Source of the DNA: Acetatifactor sp.
GTDB lineage: Bacteria > Bacillota > Clostridia > Lachnospirales > Lachnospiraceae
NCBI GenBank assembly: GCA_024699575.1
Contig: JAILPF010000212.1
Coordinates: forward strand, 1-6,599
DNA: 6,599 nt
Direction of reading: 5' to 3'
A program made the position numbers and the translations under genes. Shown piece after piece: positions 1 through 6,488 of this stretch. The notes under the pieces are model-generated. The model was not told the origin of the DNA. It searched no databases and was given only the letters and a program-made list of their open reading frames with translations. Within the stretch, counting starts at the first letter, position 1. Every line of letters begins with the position of its first letter.

Positions 1-539
1 TCCACTGTCTCTCCTTTTTGGAGACGGCTCCAACAAGGCATAGGAATACCACTCTCAACTGCTTTTTTACGGTTAAATCGACCTGCTCTGTCTATACCAA
101 GGCTATATCCATAGCATAACACATTATGGTTTACCTTAAAAGCATCAATATAAAATCCATCAAAAGAAAATCTTTGCTGTGGCTCACTAATTTCCATACA
201 CTCTATTGGAAATGGGAGTTCCGGGGCAATCACTCTTAGAGCTGCCACTACCTTATTTAACCCTTTGGGTCCAATCAGCAAAAGTGGTTCTGTTCGTTCT
301 GCATTACCCATCGTGAGCAACATCCCCGGCAAACCACTGATATGGTCGGCATGATAATGGGTAAAGCAGATAATATCAATAGGCTTGGGGCTCCAGCCTT
401 TTTCCTTCAAGGCAATCTGGGTTCCCTCACCGCAGTCAATCAATATACTTTTTCCGTTATATCTCATAATCAGGGACGTCAGCCACCTGTAGGGCAGGGG
501 CATCATTCCTCCTGTTCCCAGCAAACAAACATCTAACAT
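1..539 (-). CDS. rnz: Ribonuclease Z (tRNA 3' processing endonuclease), 5' part; truncated by the window edge
   Basis: This is the N-terminal 179 residues of a metallo-beta-lactamase-fold endonuclease that cuts the 3' trailer from tRNA precursors; the gene runs off the left edge. The protein opens with the family's GTGG segment (residues 8-11), followed by LIDCGEGTQ (33-41). It has the zinc-binding motif HYHADH at 61-66 (HxHxDH, with D65 as the expected catalytic aspartate) and GLPGML at 69-74. A conserved histidine follows in NHNVLCYGY (137-145), then the SGIP and LQKGETV segments (163-179), which align well with E. coli RNase BN/Z. The family is about 300 residues long, so the later zinc ligands lie outside the window. 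The ATG at 539 is preceded by a purine-rich stretch (GAGAAAGAG, 553-545) and lies 16 bases after the stop of the CxxC-protein gene, so the two are probably co-transcribed. Identity is clear; completeness cannot be judged. Confidence 0.93.
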   Translation of the reverse strand, partial: MLDVCLLGTGGMMPLPYRWLTSLIMRYNGKSILIDCGEGTQIALKEKGWSPKPIDIICFTHYHADHISGLPGMLLTMGNAERTEPLLLIGPKGLNKVVAALRVIAPELPFPIECMEISEPQQRFSFDGFYIDAFKVNHNVLCYGYSLGIDRAGRFNRKKAVESGIPMPCWSRLQKGETV

Positions 540-555
540 ATATTCTCTTTCTCTG

Positions 556-795
556 TCAAAGCAGCTCCTTCTCCGTACTTTCCTCTACAGGAATCCGAAA
601 ACCTGCAACAATCTTATCGTAGCAGTCCTCGCACAAATCAAAGCGATGCCGCAACGTATCCTTTCCGGAAAAATAGCCGAAAAGATAGTCCGCTGAGAAG
701 CATCCCTCCTTGATATATCCGTCTTTTAATTGTAACCTTTTTTCGCAATTATTGCAAACAACTTGTACTAATTGATTATTTTCATATTTGCGCAT
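556..795 (-). CDS. Small protein of unknown function with two CxxC knuckles (zinc-ribbon-like)
   Basis: This 79-residue protein matches no named family I can recognise. It has C14-x2-C17 near the N-terminus and C55-x2-C58 near the C-terminus, separated by 37 residues. That spacing and pairing suggest one zinc site built from four cysteines, as in zinc ribbons. A fifth cysteine (C32) and an aromatic stretch (residues 33-42, FSADYLFGYF) lie between the knuckles. The tail is acidic. There is no signal peptide or membrane segment, so it should be cytosolic. The start at 795 is supported by an upstream AAAGGAA and by an in-frame TGA a few codons before it. The gene sits between rimI (84-base gap) and rnz (16-base gap) on the same strand, so it may belong to the same translation and tRNA-processing cluster. 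Binding of zinc and any link to RNA are inferences. Confidence 0.8.
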   Translation of the reverse strand: MRKYENNQLVQVVCNNCEKRLQLKDGYIKEGCFSADYLFGYFSGKDTLRHRFDLCEDCYDKIVAGFRIPVEESTEKELL

Positions 796-843
796 CTTAC
801 CCGTTTCCTTTCAGGACTTGTACTCTTCATCAGTTCCACATCC

Positions 844-849
844 ATTATA
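844..849 (-). promoter_or_regulatory. Possible internal -10 box upstream of the CxxC-protein gene and rnz
   Basis: A perfect TATAAT hexamer lies in the 84-base gap between rimI and the small cysteine-rich protein gene. This is the longest gap within the left gene cluster. There is no convincing TTGACA-like hexamer 16 to 18 bases upstream and no TG extension, so this is a weak candidate for a secondary promoter serving the last two genes. Confidence 0.25.
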
Positions 850-879
850 AACGCAAAGTCCTTATCATAGGGATGGGAA

Positions 880-1320
880 TTACTGCCTGCGCCACATAAT
901 CACTGCATCTTCCACGGGTCTGTCATAGAATCCCGGCCGAATTCCCTCCGAAACAAATCCAAGCTTCTCATATACATGAATTGCAGCGGCATTTCCTGCA
1001 CGCACCTCCAGCGTATACGCTTCTATGCCTGCCAGATCTCCAAGCTTTAACAAATGAGTGAGCATCTGATTTGCAATCGATTGATTACGGTATTTTTCAT
1101 CCACCATCACACGGTCAATATCTCCTTCACCGCACACATTTATCATCCCGCAAAAACCGACAATCCGCCCGTTTTCCAACGCAACCAGATATAGATAATA
1201 GTCTTTGGTAAGAAGTTTTTCATAATCACTTCGTGACCATGGTCTGGTAAATATTTTTTCATCTAGTGCGCTCACTTCCTCAATATCTTCCGCGCAAAAA
1301 GGTCTGATTAACAATTCCAT
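880..1320 (-). CDS. rimI: GNAT N-acetyltransferase, RimI-type (ribosomal protein bS18 alanine N-acetyltransferase)
   Basis: This 146-residue single-domain GNAT protein has the usual RimI length. In E. coli and Salmonella, RimI uses acetyl-CoA to acetylate the N-terminal alanine of ribosomal protein bS18. Visible family features are PWSRSDYE near the N-terminus (27-34), LEVRAGNAAAIHVYEKLGF (104-122) and the ending EDAVIMW (137-143). E105 and Y117 align with the Salmonella catalytic base E103 and acid Y115. An oddity is the acetyl-CoA pyrophosphate loop: RimI usually reads RGQGIG, but here it is RNQSIA (78-83), with a serine and an alanine where glycines are usual. The start follows the tsaB stop by 10 bases, and its GAGG overlaps the tsaB stop, so translation is probably coupled. 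Its place directly after tsaB is common in Firmicutes. The true substrate here is inferred from the family. Confidence 0.9.
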   Translation of the reverse strand: MELLIRPFCAEDIEEVSALDEKIFTRPWSRSDYEKLLTKDYYLYLVALENGRIVGFCGMINVCGEGDIDRVMVDEKYRNQSIANQMLTHLLKLGDLAGIEAYTLEVRAGNAAAIHVYEKLGFVSEGIRPGFYDRPVEDAVIMWRRQ

Positions 1321-1330
1321 AGGATCAGCC

Positions 1331-2035
1331 TCACTCTTTCAGGTTCCGTTCCGCCTGGCTCTTCCTCAGATATTCCGGCTGATGGTCTCTGGCACTGACA
1401 ACCCTTCCCTGTTCATAATATAATGCACCGAGGGTTGCCACACTGGCTGCACGCTGTCTGTTGCTCCCTGCGGGGGCCAAGCGATATGGCACCTGCAAAT
1501 TCTGCTGAATCGCCTCACGGTAAACCGGCACTCCATCTCCCAGGAAAATAACACATCTTCCCATCCGGTTGAGAGCATCAAGCAGTTCCCGTATATCTTC
1601 TGCACACTGTTCCTGTACTACCTGCAGTTCCATTTTTTCACCGTCAGCAGTAAATTCATAGATTCCTGTATAAACCTGATTTCTTCTGGCATCCATAATC
1701 GGGCAGATTAAGTCTGCGCTTCCCCACAGGTTAAAGGCAAGTCCCTCCAGCGTCGGCACCTCCACTAACGGCTTATTCAGCGCAAGTCCAAGTCCTTTCG
1801 CAGTCGCCGCTCCGATTCGAAGTCCTGTGAAAGAACCGGGGCCTGCCGAAATCGCAATTGCATCTACAGACTCCAAGTCCAAATCAATCATCTGCTTCAC
1901 TTCATCCAACATTGGAAGCAACGTCTGGGAATGTGTTTTCTTATAATCAGTGGTATACTCCGCTCTGACAATTCCGTCTTCAACAACTGCCACACTGGCA
2001 ACCAGACCGGAGCTTTCCAAACCTAATATTTTCAT
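1331..2035 (-). CDS. tsaB: tRNA t6A37 biosynthesis protein TsaB
   Basis: This is a 234-residue ASKHA-fold (actin-like) protein of normal family length. TsaB pairs with TsaD and TsaE to move the threonylcarbamoyl group onto A37 of tRNAs that read ANN codons. TsaB itself is a scaffold and not the catalyst. Typical features are the start MKILGLESS, HSQTLLP (35-41), the glycine-rich AISAGPGSFTGLRIG (61-75), PIMDARRNQVYTGIY (112-126) and the C-terminal PEYLRKSQAER (220-230). It lacks the metal-binding histidine pair of TsaD, which separates it from that paralogue. The ATG at 2035 has a strong AGAGGTG ribosome binding site ten bases upstream, inside the 20-base gap after tsaE. TsaD, its obligate partner, is not in the window. 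Confidence 0.95.
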   Translation of the reverse strand: MKILGLESSGLVASVAVVEDGIVRAEYTTDYKKTHSQTLLPMLDEVKQMIDLDLESVDAIAISAGPGSFTGLRIGAATAKGLGLALNKPLVEVPTLEGLAFNLWGSADLICPIMDARRNQVYTGIYEFTADGEKMELQVVQEQCAEDIRELLDALNRMGRCVIFLGDGVPVYREAIQQNLQVPYRLAPAGSNRQRAASVATLGALYYEQGRVVSARDHQPEYLRKSQAERNLKE

Positions 2036-2055
2036 CTTTTCAATGCACCTCTTTA

Positions 2056-2487
2056 CTACACGGTTTCCACCGTAATTCTACGATAGTCAAAACCTTTTTC
2101 CAAATCTTTCTCAATTGTAATACGCTGATAATGTTCCGGCAGAATCTCTTCTATCAGATTCGCCCATTCAATCAGGCTTACTCCGTCACCATATATGCAG
2201 TCCTCATATCCTATCTCGTCCATCTCCTCCACATCACCGATTCGATAAACGTCAAAATGATAAAACGGGAGTCTTCCCTCTTCATACACCTGCAAAATTG
2301 TAAAAGTCGGGCTGCTCACAGGTCCTTCAATTCCAAGCCCTCTGGCAACCCCCTGGGTAAATACGGTTTTCCCGACTCCCAGATCTCCTATCAGCGTGTA
2401 AACCTCTCCCGGTTTACACTCTCTGCCTATTTTCTCACCGAACGCAAATGTTTCCTGCGCACTTTCGGTCTCGATTATGGTTTTCAT
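2056..2487 (-). CDS. tsaE: tRNA t6A37 biosynthesis ATPase TsaE
   Basis: This 143-residue P-loop ATPase has the usual TsaE size. It binds the TsaB-TsaD complex and hydrolyses ATP to reset it between rounds of t6A synthesis. The Walker A motif is GDLGVGKT (34-41). SSPTFT (58-63) is the switch-like segment, HFDVYR (77-82) carries the conserved aspartate, and GYED (93-96) and LIEWA (105-109) carry further family residues, including W108. The ATG at 2487 is preceded by an AAGAGGAAAGAG purine tract located within the 23-base gap after the YcxB-like gene. It is followed by tsaB after 20 bases, the standard order in Firmicutes. Nothing is missing or unusual. Confidence 0.96.
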   Translation of the reverse strand: MKTIIETESAQETFAFGEKIGRECKPGEVYTLIGDLGVGKTVFTQGVARGLGIEGPVSSPTFTILQVYEEGRLPFYHFDVYRIGDVEEMDEIGYEDCIYGDGVSLIEWANLIEEILPEHYQRITIEKDLEKGFDYRRITVETV

Positions 2488-2510
2488 ATCTCTCTTTCCT
2501 CTTAAAAAAC

Positions 2511-2987
2511 TTACGCACGAATCTTTACCTTTTGGGGAGGCATATGTTTCGATATCATCTCAATCACATATGTTTGCTTATCTCCCAACTGATTCTTCGG
2601 AAAAATCGTAGCATTAACCGGCGAAGTATAAACAATAAGACTGCGACTTGTGGAAACAGCCTTAACCATATCCCCCCAGCTTTGTGCATCCGAAATTTCT
2701 CCTTGCGAAATAGTAATTCCTTCCTCATTCAACAGATAATGAAGCGACTCACTGAATGATTTATTCATCAGAACCTGTTGCCTACTCTTGATAAAAAGTG
2801 TCCACGGAAGATAAAGCAGCAGGGCAATTCCACCGATTAAAAAAATCCACTGCTTCGTCAAAAAAGCAGTCACTATCATCACTGCTCCAAGAGTACTTCC
2901 CATAATACCGGATGGTTTGTGATAAGAATGCATCAGCATAAAATCATATAAATCTCCGGCCGTAATTTTGATATCCAGTTCTACCAC
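2511..2987 (-). CDS. YcxB-like membrane protein of unknown function
   Basis: This protein of about 158 residues has two adjacent membrane helices (roughly residues 27-43 and 47-66) followed by a soluble C-terminal domain. The layout and the C-terminal pattern, with EEGITIS, a central tryptophan in QSWGDMVKAV and IFPKNQL, match the YcxB-like family (Bacillus subtilis YcxB), whose function is not known. I chose the GTG at 2987 because AGGTG lies nine bases upstream at 3001-2997. A GTG at 2999 would add four residues (start MRRA), but it overlaps that ribosome binding site and has no site of its own at a workable distance. The gene is the first of the left cluster and lies 23 bases before tsaE. 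A link to t6A synthesis is not implied by the sequence beyond likely co-transcription. Confidence 0.85.
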   Translation of the reverse strand: MVELDIKITAGDLYDFMLMHSYHKPSGIMGSTLGAVMIVTAFLTKQWIFLIGGIALLLYLPWTLFIKSRQQVLMNKSFSESLHYLLNEEGITISQGEISDAQSWGDMVKAVSTSRSLIVYTSPVNATIFPKNQLGDKQTYVIEMISKHMPPQKVKIRA

Positions 2988-2996
2988 TGCTCTTCT

Positions 2997-3003
2997 CACC
3001 TTT
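2997..3003 (-). promoter_or_regulatory. Ribosome binding site deciding the start of the YcxB-like gene
   Basis: The minus strand reads AAAGGTG here, nine bases before the GTG at 2987. This is the best Shine-Dalgarno match near the gene start, and it contains the alternative upstream GTG (2999), which argues against that upstream codon being the initiator. Confidence 0.6.
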
Positions 3004-3019
3004 CCCGGTTTGTCACCCG

Positions 3020-3049
3020 AAAAAGCACCTACATCGTAGGTGCTTTTTT
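3020..3049 (-). terminator. Rho-independent terminator of the ABC transporter operon
   Basis: A perfect inverted repeat has 13-base arms (AAAAAGCACCTAC at 3020-3032 and its complement at 3036-3048) around a 3-base loop. On the minus strand the stem is followed by a run of five T and then CGGG. It begins about 50 bases after the permease stop, so it should end the transporter transcript. The A and T tracts on both flanks make it look bidirectional, although no plus-strand gene reaches it. It lies only about 30 bases upstream of the YcxB-like gene, so it may also lie in that gene's leader. Confidence 0.85.
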
Positions 3050-3059
3050 AGTTACTTAT

Positions 3060-3087
3060 ATTATAAAGTTTTTCATATAAAATGCAA
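3060..3087 (-). promoter_or_regulatory. Candidate promoter for the YcxB-like/tsaE/tsaB/rimI cluster
   Basis: A perfect TATAAT (3065-3060) lies in the AT-rich gap after the permease gene. A weak TTGCAT (3087-3082, three of six consensus bases) precedes it at 16 bases. Transcription would start near 3053, placing the terminator hairpin within the first few nucleotides of the new transcript. The -35 match is poor, so the call rests on the -10 box and on the need for a promoter between the terminator and the next gene. Confidence 0.45.
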
Positions 3088-3098
3088 GGACAAGTTTC

Positions 3099-4313
3099 CT
3101 ACTCGTGACGCAATGCATCTATCGGGCTCAAATGCGCTGCTTTTCTCGCCGGGTAGATACCGAAGAACAGTCCCACTGCTGAAGAAAAAGCACTGGCTCC
3201 CAGCACCGTCGTTATTTTCACTTTTGCGGAGAATCCAATCAGCGCGCAGATACCGTATGCACCTGCCACACCGATGGTTATGCCAATCAAACCTCCAAGC
3301 AATGTAATGATTGCAGATTCAGATAAAAACTGCAACAGAATAGATCCTGTTCTTGCACCCAGTGATTTTCTGATGCCGATTTCCCTGGTTCGCTCCGTAA
3401 CAGACACCAGCATGATATTCATAACACCGATACCGCCTACCAAAAGGGAAATCGCAGCCACAAACACCACAAATATGGTAACATAATCCAACACCTGATT
3501 AATCTGACTCATATAGTCATTAAAATTCTCTATACCGATTACATCTTTTCCGCGGACATCATGTCTGTTTTCCATAAGTCTCAGAGAATCTCTTGCAACC
3601 TGGCCGGCATATTCCGGTCCTTCGCTGATAATCAAAAGATCATTGTAGGTCACATAAAACCCATACGCTGAGCCGAGAATCGATAAGGGCATCTCCACCT
3701 GAACGCGATCTGATGTGTTAAAACCATTCAGTAAAGAAGCGTTATCCTGTCGGATACCAACGACTGTAAATTCCTGACTCATCCCAGAAATTTCCACGTC
3801 AAAGCTCATTCCGACAACATCCGTTGTTCCAAATAACAGACGCGCGCTGTTTTCCGTAATGACACACACTTTTCGTTCCGCATAATAGTCACTGTCCGTA
3901 AAATATCTTCCTTTGACAATGGGGTCACTGCTGGAATACTGCATGCCGCTCATTCCCAGATTGCCCTGTGCATAAAACGTTCCTTTTCGTCCGGTGGCGG
4001 TTCCTCCAAATCCCGCCTCAGGCGTAACTGCCTTTACATTCGGGACTTTTTCCATGATAGCTTCCACGTCATCCTCCGTGAATTCCACCCTGATTCCCTC
4101 ATCATTGTCCCCGTAGGAATAAATATAAATCTGTCCTCCGGCCATGGCATTCAGTTCATCATTGATTCCTCCCTGAACACCGTTTCCAATAGAGATAATC
4201 ATGATAACGGAGGAGATTCCGATGATAATACCCAGCATCGTCAGGAAGGAACGTCCTTTATTGCTCTTGATATTCATCAGAGCAATCTTGATATATTCCC
4301 AAATCTGTGCCAT
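3099..4313 (-). CDS. MacB-type ABC transporter permease (MacB periplasmic core plus FtsX domain)
   Basis: This 404-residue membrane protein is of the usual size for stand-alone MacB-like permeases. It has one helix at about 23-43, a large extracytoplasmic domain at about 44-277 (MacB core fold) and three helices at about 278-302, 328-358 and 368-386 (FtsX-like domain). Diagnostic segments are SNKGRSFLTMLGIIIG at the first helix, ERTREIGIRKSLGA (307-320) and the C-terminal GIYPARKAAHLSPIDAL (385-401). It lacks the fused ATPase of E. coli MacB; that role falls to the separate ATPase gene at 5799-6488. The ATG has an AGGAGG six bases upstream (4325-4320) and lies 16 bases after the adaptor stop. 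Such proteins act by mechanotransmission and not by a channel through the membrane. Substrate classes in the family include antimicrobial peptides, macrolides and lipoproteins. The cargo here is unknown. Confidence 0.94.
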   Translation of the reverse strand: MAQIWEYIKIALMNIKSNKGRSFLTMLGIIIGISSVIMIISIGNGVQGGINDELNAMAGGQIYIYSYGDNDEGIRVEFTEDDVEAIMEKVPNVKAVTPEAGFGGTATGRKGTFYAQGNLGMSGMQYSSSDPIVKGRYFTDSDYYAERKVCVITENSARLLFGTTDVVGMSFDVEISGMSQEFTVVGIRQDNASLLNGFNTSDRVQVEMPLSILGSAYGFYVTYNDLLIISEGPEYAGQVARDSLRLMENRHDVRGKDVIGIENFNDYMSQINQVLDYVTIFVVFVAAISLLVGGIGVMNIMLVSVTERTREIGIRKSLGARTGSILLQFLSESAIITLLGGLIGITIGVAGAYGICALIGFSAKVKITTVLGASAFSSAVGLFFGIYPARKAAHLSPIDALRHE

Positions 4314-4329
4314 ATTGCTCCTCCTGTAG

Positions 4330-5790
4330 TTACATTTCCGGAATGACGGTTACATTCATTCCTTCCTCCAAATCACCCATTGCATTTGTGATAACCTGTT
4401 CCTCTTCGGTGATTCCCTCCAGAATTTCCACATATAAATCCGAACTGATACCGCATTTAATGTCGCGTCTTGCTGCCACACCATTCTCACAAACATATAC
4501 AAAGTCACCGTTCTTGTCAGCATTGATTGCTTCGACGGGGAGCAAAATTGCATCCTTTGTGCTTCCTACTGCCACTTCCAGTTTCGCATCCATTCCCAGA
4601 ATGATGTTTTCATCCGGATTCAAAATATGTGCCTCCACACCTACCATAGGCGTACCGGAGGTATTGGCCGATGCCATTCTGTCAATCTTGGTAATCTCGC
4701 CCTGATAAGAATGCCCCAGAATTGTGATGTCTGCCTGCTGTCCGATCTGTAATTTTTCCAAGTCATGTTTGGATGCCTGAAATGTAACCTTCACCTGTTC
4801 ACTGCTCTGTAAAGTGAGCACCTGTGCACCCTGTGCAAGCGGTGCTCCCGGCAGCACACTGCAATCGGTTACAATTCCATTAAATTCTGCGCGGATTCCG
4901 TTCCCCGCGATCTCGTAATCCTCCTGCGCCTCCTGATAGCTCATTTCGGAGAGCTGTTTGTCAACAGAATATTGAGTCTTCTGATAACCATCAAGCACAC
5001 TCGCTTCACTTCCCGACTTCTGAGATTCCATTCTTGCTTTATAGCTCTCATATTCCGCAATCAATTCCTGAGTATCCGAAACCTTCTCGCCTGCCTGTTC
5101 CTGTGCTTTGGCGTTTTCTTCCAATTGTCTGTTCAGGTCATTGATTTGATTTCGCAGACTCTGCGCCTCCGCAGAGTCGGGAGCATTTTTTGCTATCAAT
5201 GCAAGCTCATCATTTAAGCCCAACATTGTAGATTTGATTTCACTCCCCTTTGCCACCTTTTTTTCATAATCTTTCTGCAAGGTCTTCAGGTATGTCTTAT
5301 TATCTGCAATCTGCTGTTTCAGCACCTCAAGATTGGTATTTGCCTCCACCAATTTTTTCTGATTATCAGTGTTGGTTGAAATAACCTCCTGATACACAGC
5401 GCCACTCTTCTTATTTTGAAGCTCGGCCTGTTTCAGGATTTCCTCCTGGCCAATCATATCATAGCTTACAAGAAGGTCTCCCTGGTTCACTGCATCCCCG
5501 GCGTTTACAAGCACCTGGTCTACATTACCGCTTACGGGTGAAAATACTACTTTCACAACCTCACTCACCACAGTTCCGCTGTTGGAAAGGCTTTCTTCGA
5601 GATCTCCTCTGGTGGCCTGCGTAGTATTTACCATCACTACCGCATTGGATGAAGCATTGCGCCCAGCAAGCCAAAGAACTACAGCAATCACAGCAATTAC
5701 AATCACAAAAATAATCCATTTACGTCCCTTTTTTCTTCCGTTTCTTTTTTCTTTTTTTATCTCTTTATTTTTTATCTCTTTATTTTTCAT
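4330..5790 (-). CDS. Membrane fusion (HlyD/MacA-type) adaptor subunit of the ABC transporter
   Basis: This 486-residue protein has a very basic N-terminal tail (residues 2-24), one membrane anchor (about 25-43) and an exported body. The body contains a first lipoyl half (about 79-110, SPVSGNVDQVLVNAGDAVNQGD), a long helical coiled coil (about 113-295), a second lipoyl half (about 297-328, ending PLAQGAQVLTL), a beta-barrel (about 330-410) and a membrane-proximal domain (about 413-486). This is the MacA/RND adaptor order. The coiled coil is long for a cell that probably has no outer membrane. I see no clear RxxxLxxxxxxS docking motif for TolC near its likely tip (about 200-206). The ATG starts 8 bases after the ATPase stop. 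The best ribosome binding site (GGGAGG) is about 13 bases upstream inside the ATPase end, a long spacing that may depend on coupling. The second to eleventh codons are a 15-base tandem repeat. Confidence 0.93.
   Translation of the reverse strand: MKNKEIKNKEIKKEKRNGRKKGRKWIIFVIVIAVIAVVLWLAGRNASSNAVVMVNTTQATRGDLEESLSNSGTVVSEVVKVVFSPVSGNVDQVLVNAGDAVNQGDLLVSYDMIGQEEILKQAELQNKKSGAVYQEVISTNTDNQKKLVEANTNLEVLKQQIADNKTYLKTLQKDYEKKVAKGSEIKSTMLGLNDELALIAKNAPDSAEAQSLRNQINDLNRQLEENAKAQEQAGEKVSDTQELIAEYESYKARMESQKSGSEASVLDGYQKTQYSVDKQLSEMSYQEAQEDYEIAGNGIRAEFNGIVTDCSVLPGAPLAQGAQVLTLQSSEQVKVTFQASKHDLEKLQIGQQADITILGHSYQGEITKIDRMASANTSGTPMVGVEAHILNPDENIILGMDAKLEVAVGSTKDAILLPVEAINADKNGDFVYVCENGVAARRDIKCGISSDLYVEILEGITEEEQVITNAMGDLEEGMNVTVIPEM
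5758..5787 (-). repeat. Two in-frame copies of a 15-base tandem repeat at the adaptor N-terminus
   Basis: Directly after the start codon the minus strand reads AAAAATAAAGAGATA twice, giving KNKEI-KNKEI, followed by a further A-rich lysine stretch. The copies are identical. Because the unit is a multiple of three, gain or loss of a copy would change only the length of the lysine-rich cytoplasmic tail and not the reading frame. Confidence 0.9.
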
Positions 5791-5798
5791 CTTACGCG

Positions 5799-6488
5799 CT
5801 ATGCCTCCCTACCTGAATCAGATTCTATGCAACCGTCTTTAATCTTTATAACACGCTTTGCCTGCGCTGCAATCTCATTATCATGGGTAATCAAAATTAC
5901 CGTTCTTCCCTCATCATGGAGTTCCCGAAGAATTGCAAGGATTTCCTGCGTGGAATGGGAATCAAGATTACCGGTGGGCTCATCAGCCAGAATGACCGGC
6001 GGCGCCTGAGCTATCGCACGTGCTATCGCAACTCTCTGCTGTTGCCCTCCGGACATTTCGGATGGCTTATGATCCATTCTGTGTTCCAGCCCGACTTTCG
6101 CAAGTGCCGTCTCAGACAGCTTCACTCTTTTCGTCTTTCCCACGCCTCTGTATATCAATGGAAGTTCTACATTTTCAAGCGCTGTCAGATTCGGAATCAA
6201 ATTGAACCCCTGAAAAATAAATCCAATCTCTCTGTTTCTGATATCCGACAATTCATTATCGCTCAATTCAGATACATTCTGACCATGCAATATGTATTCA
6301 CCGCTTGTGGGCACGTCCAGACATCCCAACATATTCATCAATGTGGACTTCCCGCTTCCAGACTGTCCGATGATTGCTACGAACTCGCCTTCGTCAATGG
6401 TGACATTCACATGATCAAGTGCCCTGACTTCATTTTCTCCGGGGTTGTAGATTTTGCTGACATCCCGGATTTCCACAAGTGCACCCAT
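5799..6488 (-). CDS. ABC transporter ATP-binding protein, MacB/LolD type
   Basis: This 229-residue ATPase has the normal length for the family and powers the adaptor-permease complex encoded just downstream. Every nucleotide-binding motif is present: Walker A GQSGSGKST (41-49), Q-loop glutamine Q93 in FIFQGFNL, signature SGGQQQR (146-152), Walker B VILADE (165-170, catalytic E170), D-loop NLD (174-176) and switch histidine H202. The QGFNLIPNLTALENVELPL stretch is typical of the LolD/MacB/FtsE branch. The ATG at 6488 is preceded by GGGAGA six bases upstream. It is the first gene of a three-gene operon (ATPase, adaptor, permease) driven from the promoter at 6530-6558. The short C-terminal tail (ESDSGREA) overlaps the ribosome binding site of the adaptor gene. 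Confidence 0.96.
   Translation of the reverse strand: MGALVEIRDVSKIYNPGENEVRALDHVNVTIDEGEFVAIIGQSGSGKSTLMNMLGCLDVPTSGEYILHGQNVSELSDNELSDIRNREIGFIFQGFNLIPNLTALENVELPLIYRGVGKTKRVKLSETALAKVGLEHRMDHKPSEMSGGQQQRVAIARAIAQAPPVILADEPTGNLDSHSTQEILAILRELHDEGRTVILITHDNEIAAQAKRVIKIKDGCIESDSGREA

Noticed and set aside
796..879. Inverted pair AGGACTT and AAGTCCT in the gap after rimI, considered as a riboswitch or terminator
   Set aside because: Arms are only seven bases, the loop is over 30 bases, and no T tract follows. A chance match is likely.
1331..2035. TsaD instead of TsaB
   Set aside because: The length (234 residues) and GPGSFTGLRIG pattern fit TsaB. The metal-binding histidine pair and the longer length of TsaD are absent.
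2131..2505. A 124-codon plus-strand open frame opposite tsaE
   Set aside because: tsaE is complete and its motifs are conserved. The antisense translation shows no domain, and nothing suggests a promoter for it.
4307..4705. A 132-codon plus-strand open frame opposite the adaptor C-terminus
   Set aside because: It is antisense to a clear adaptor domain, and its serine-rich composition is typical of reverse-frame artefacts.
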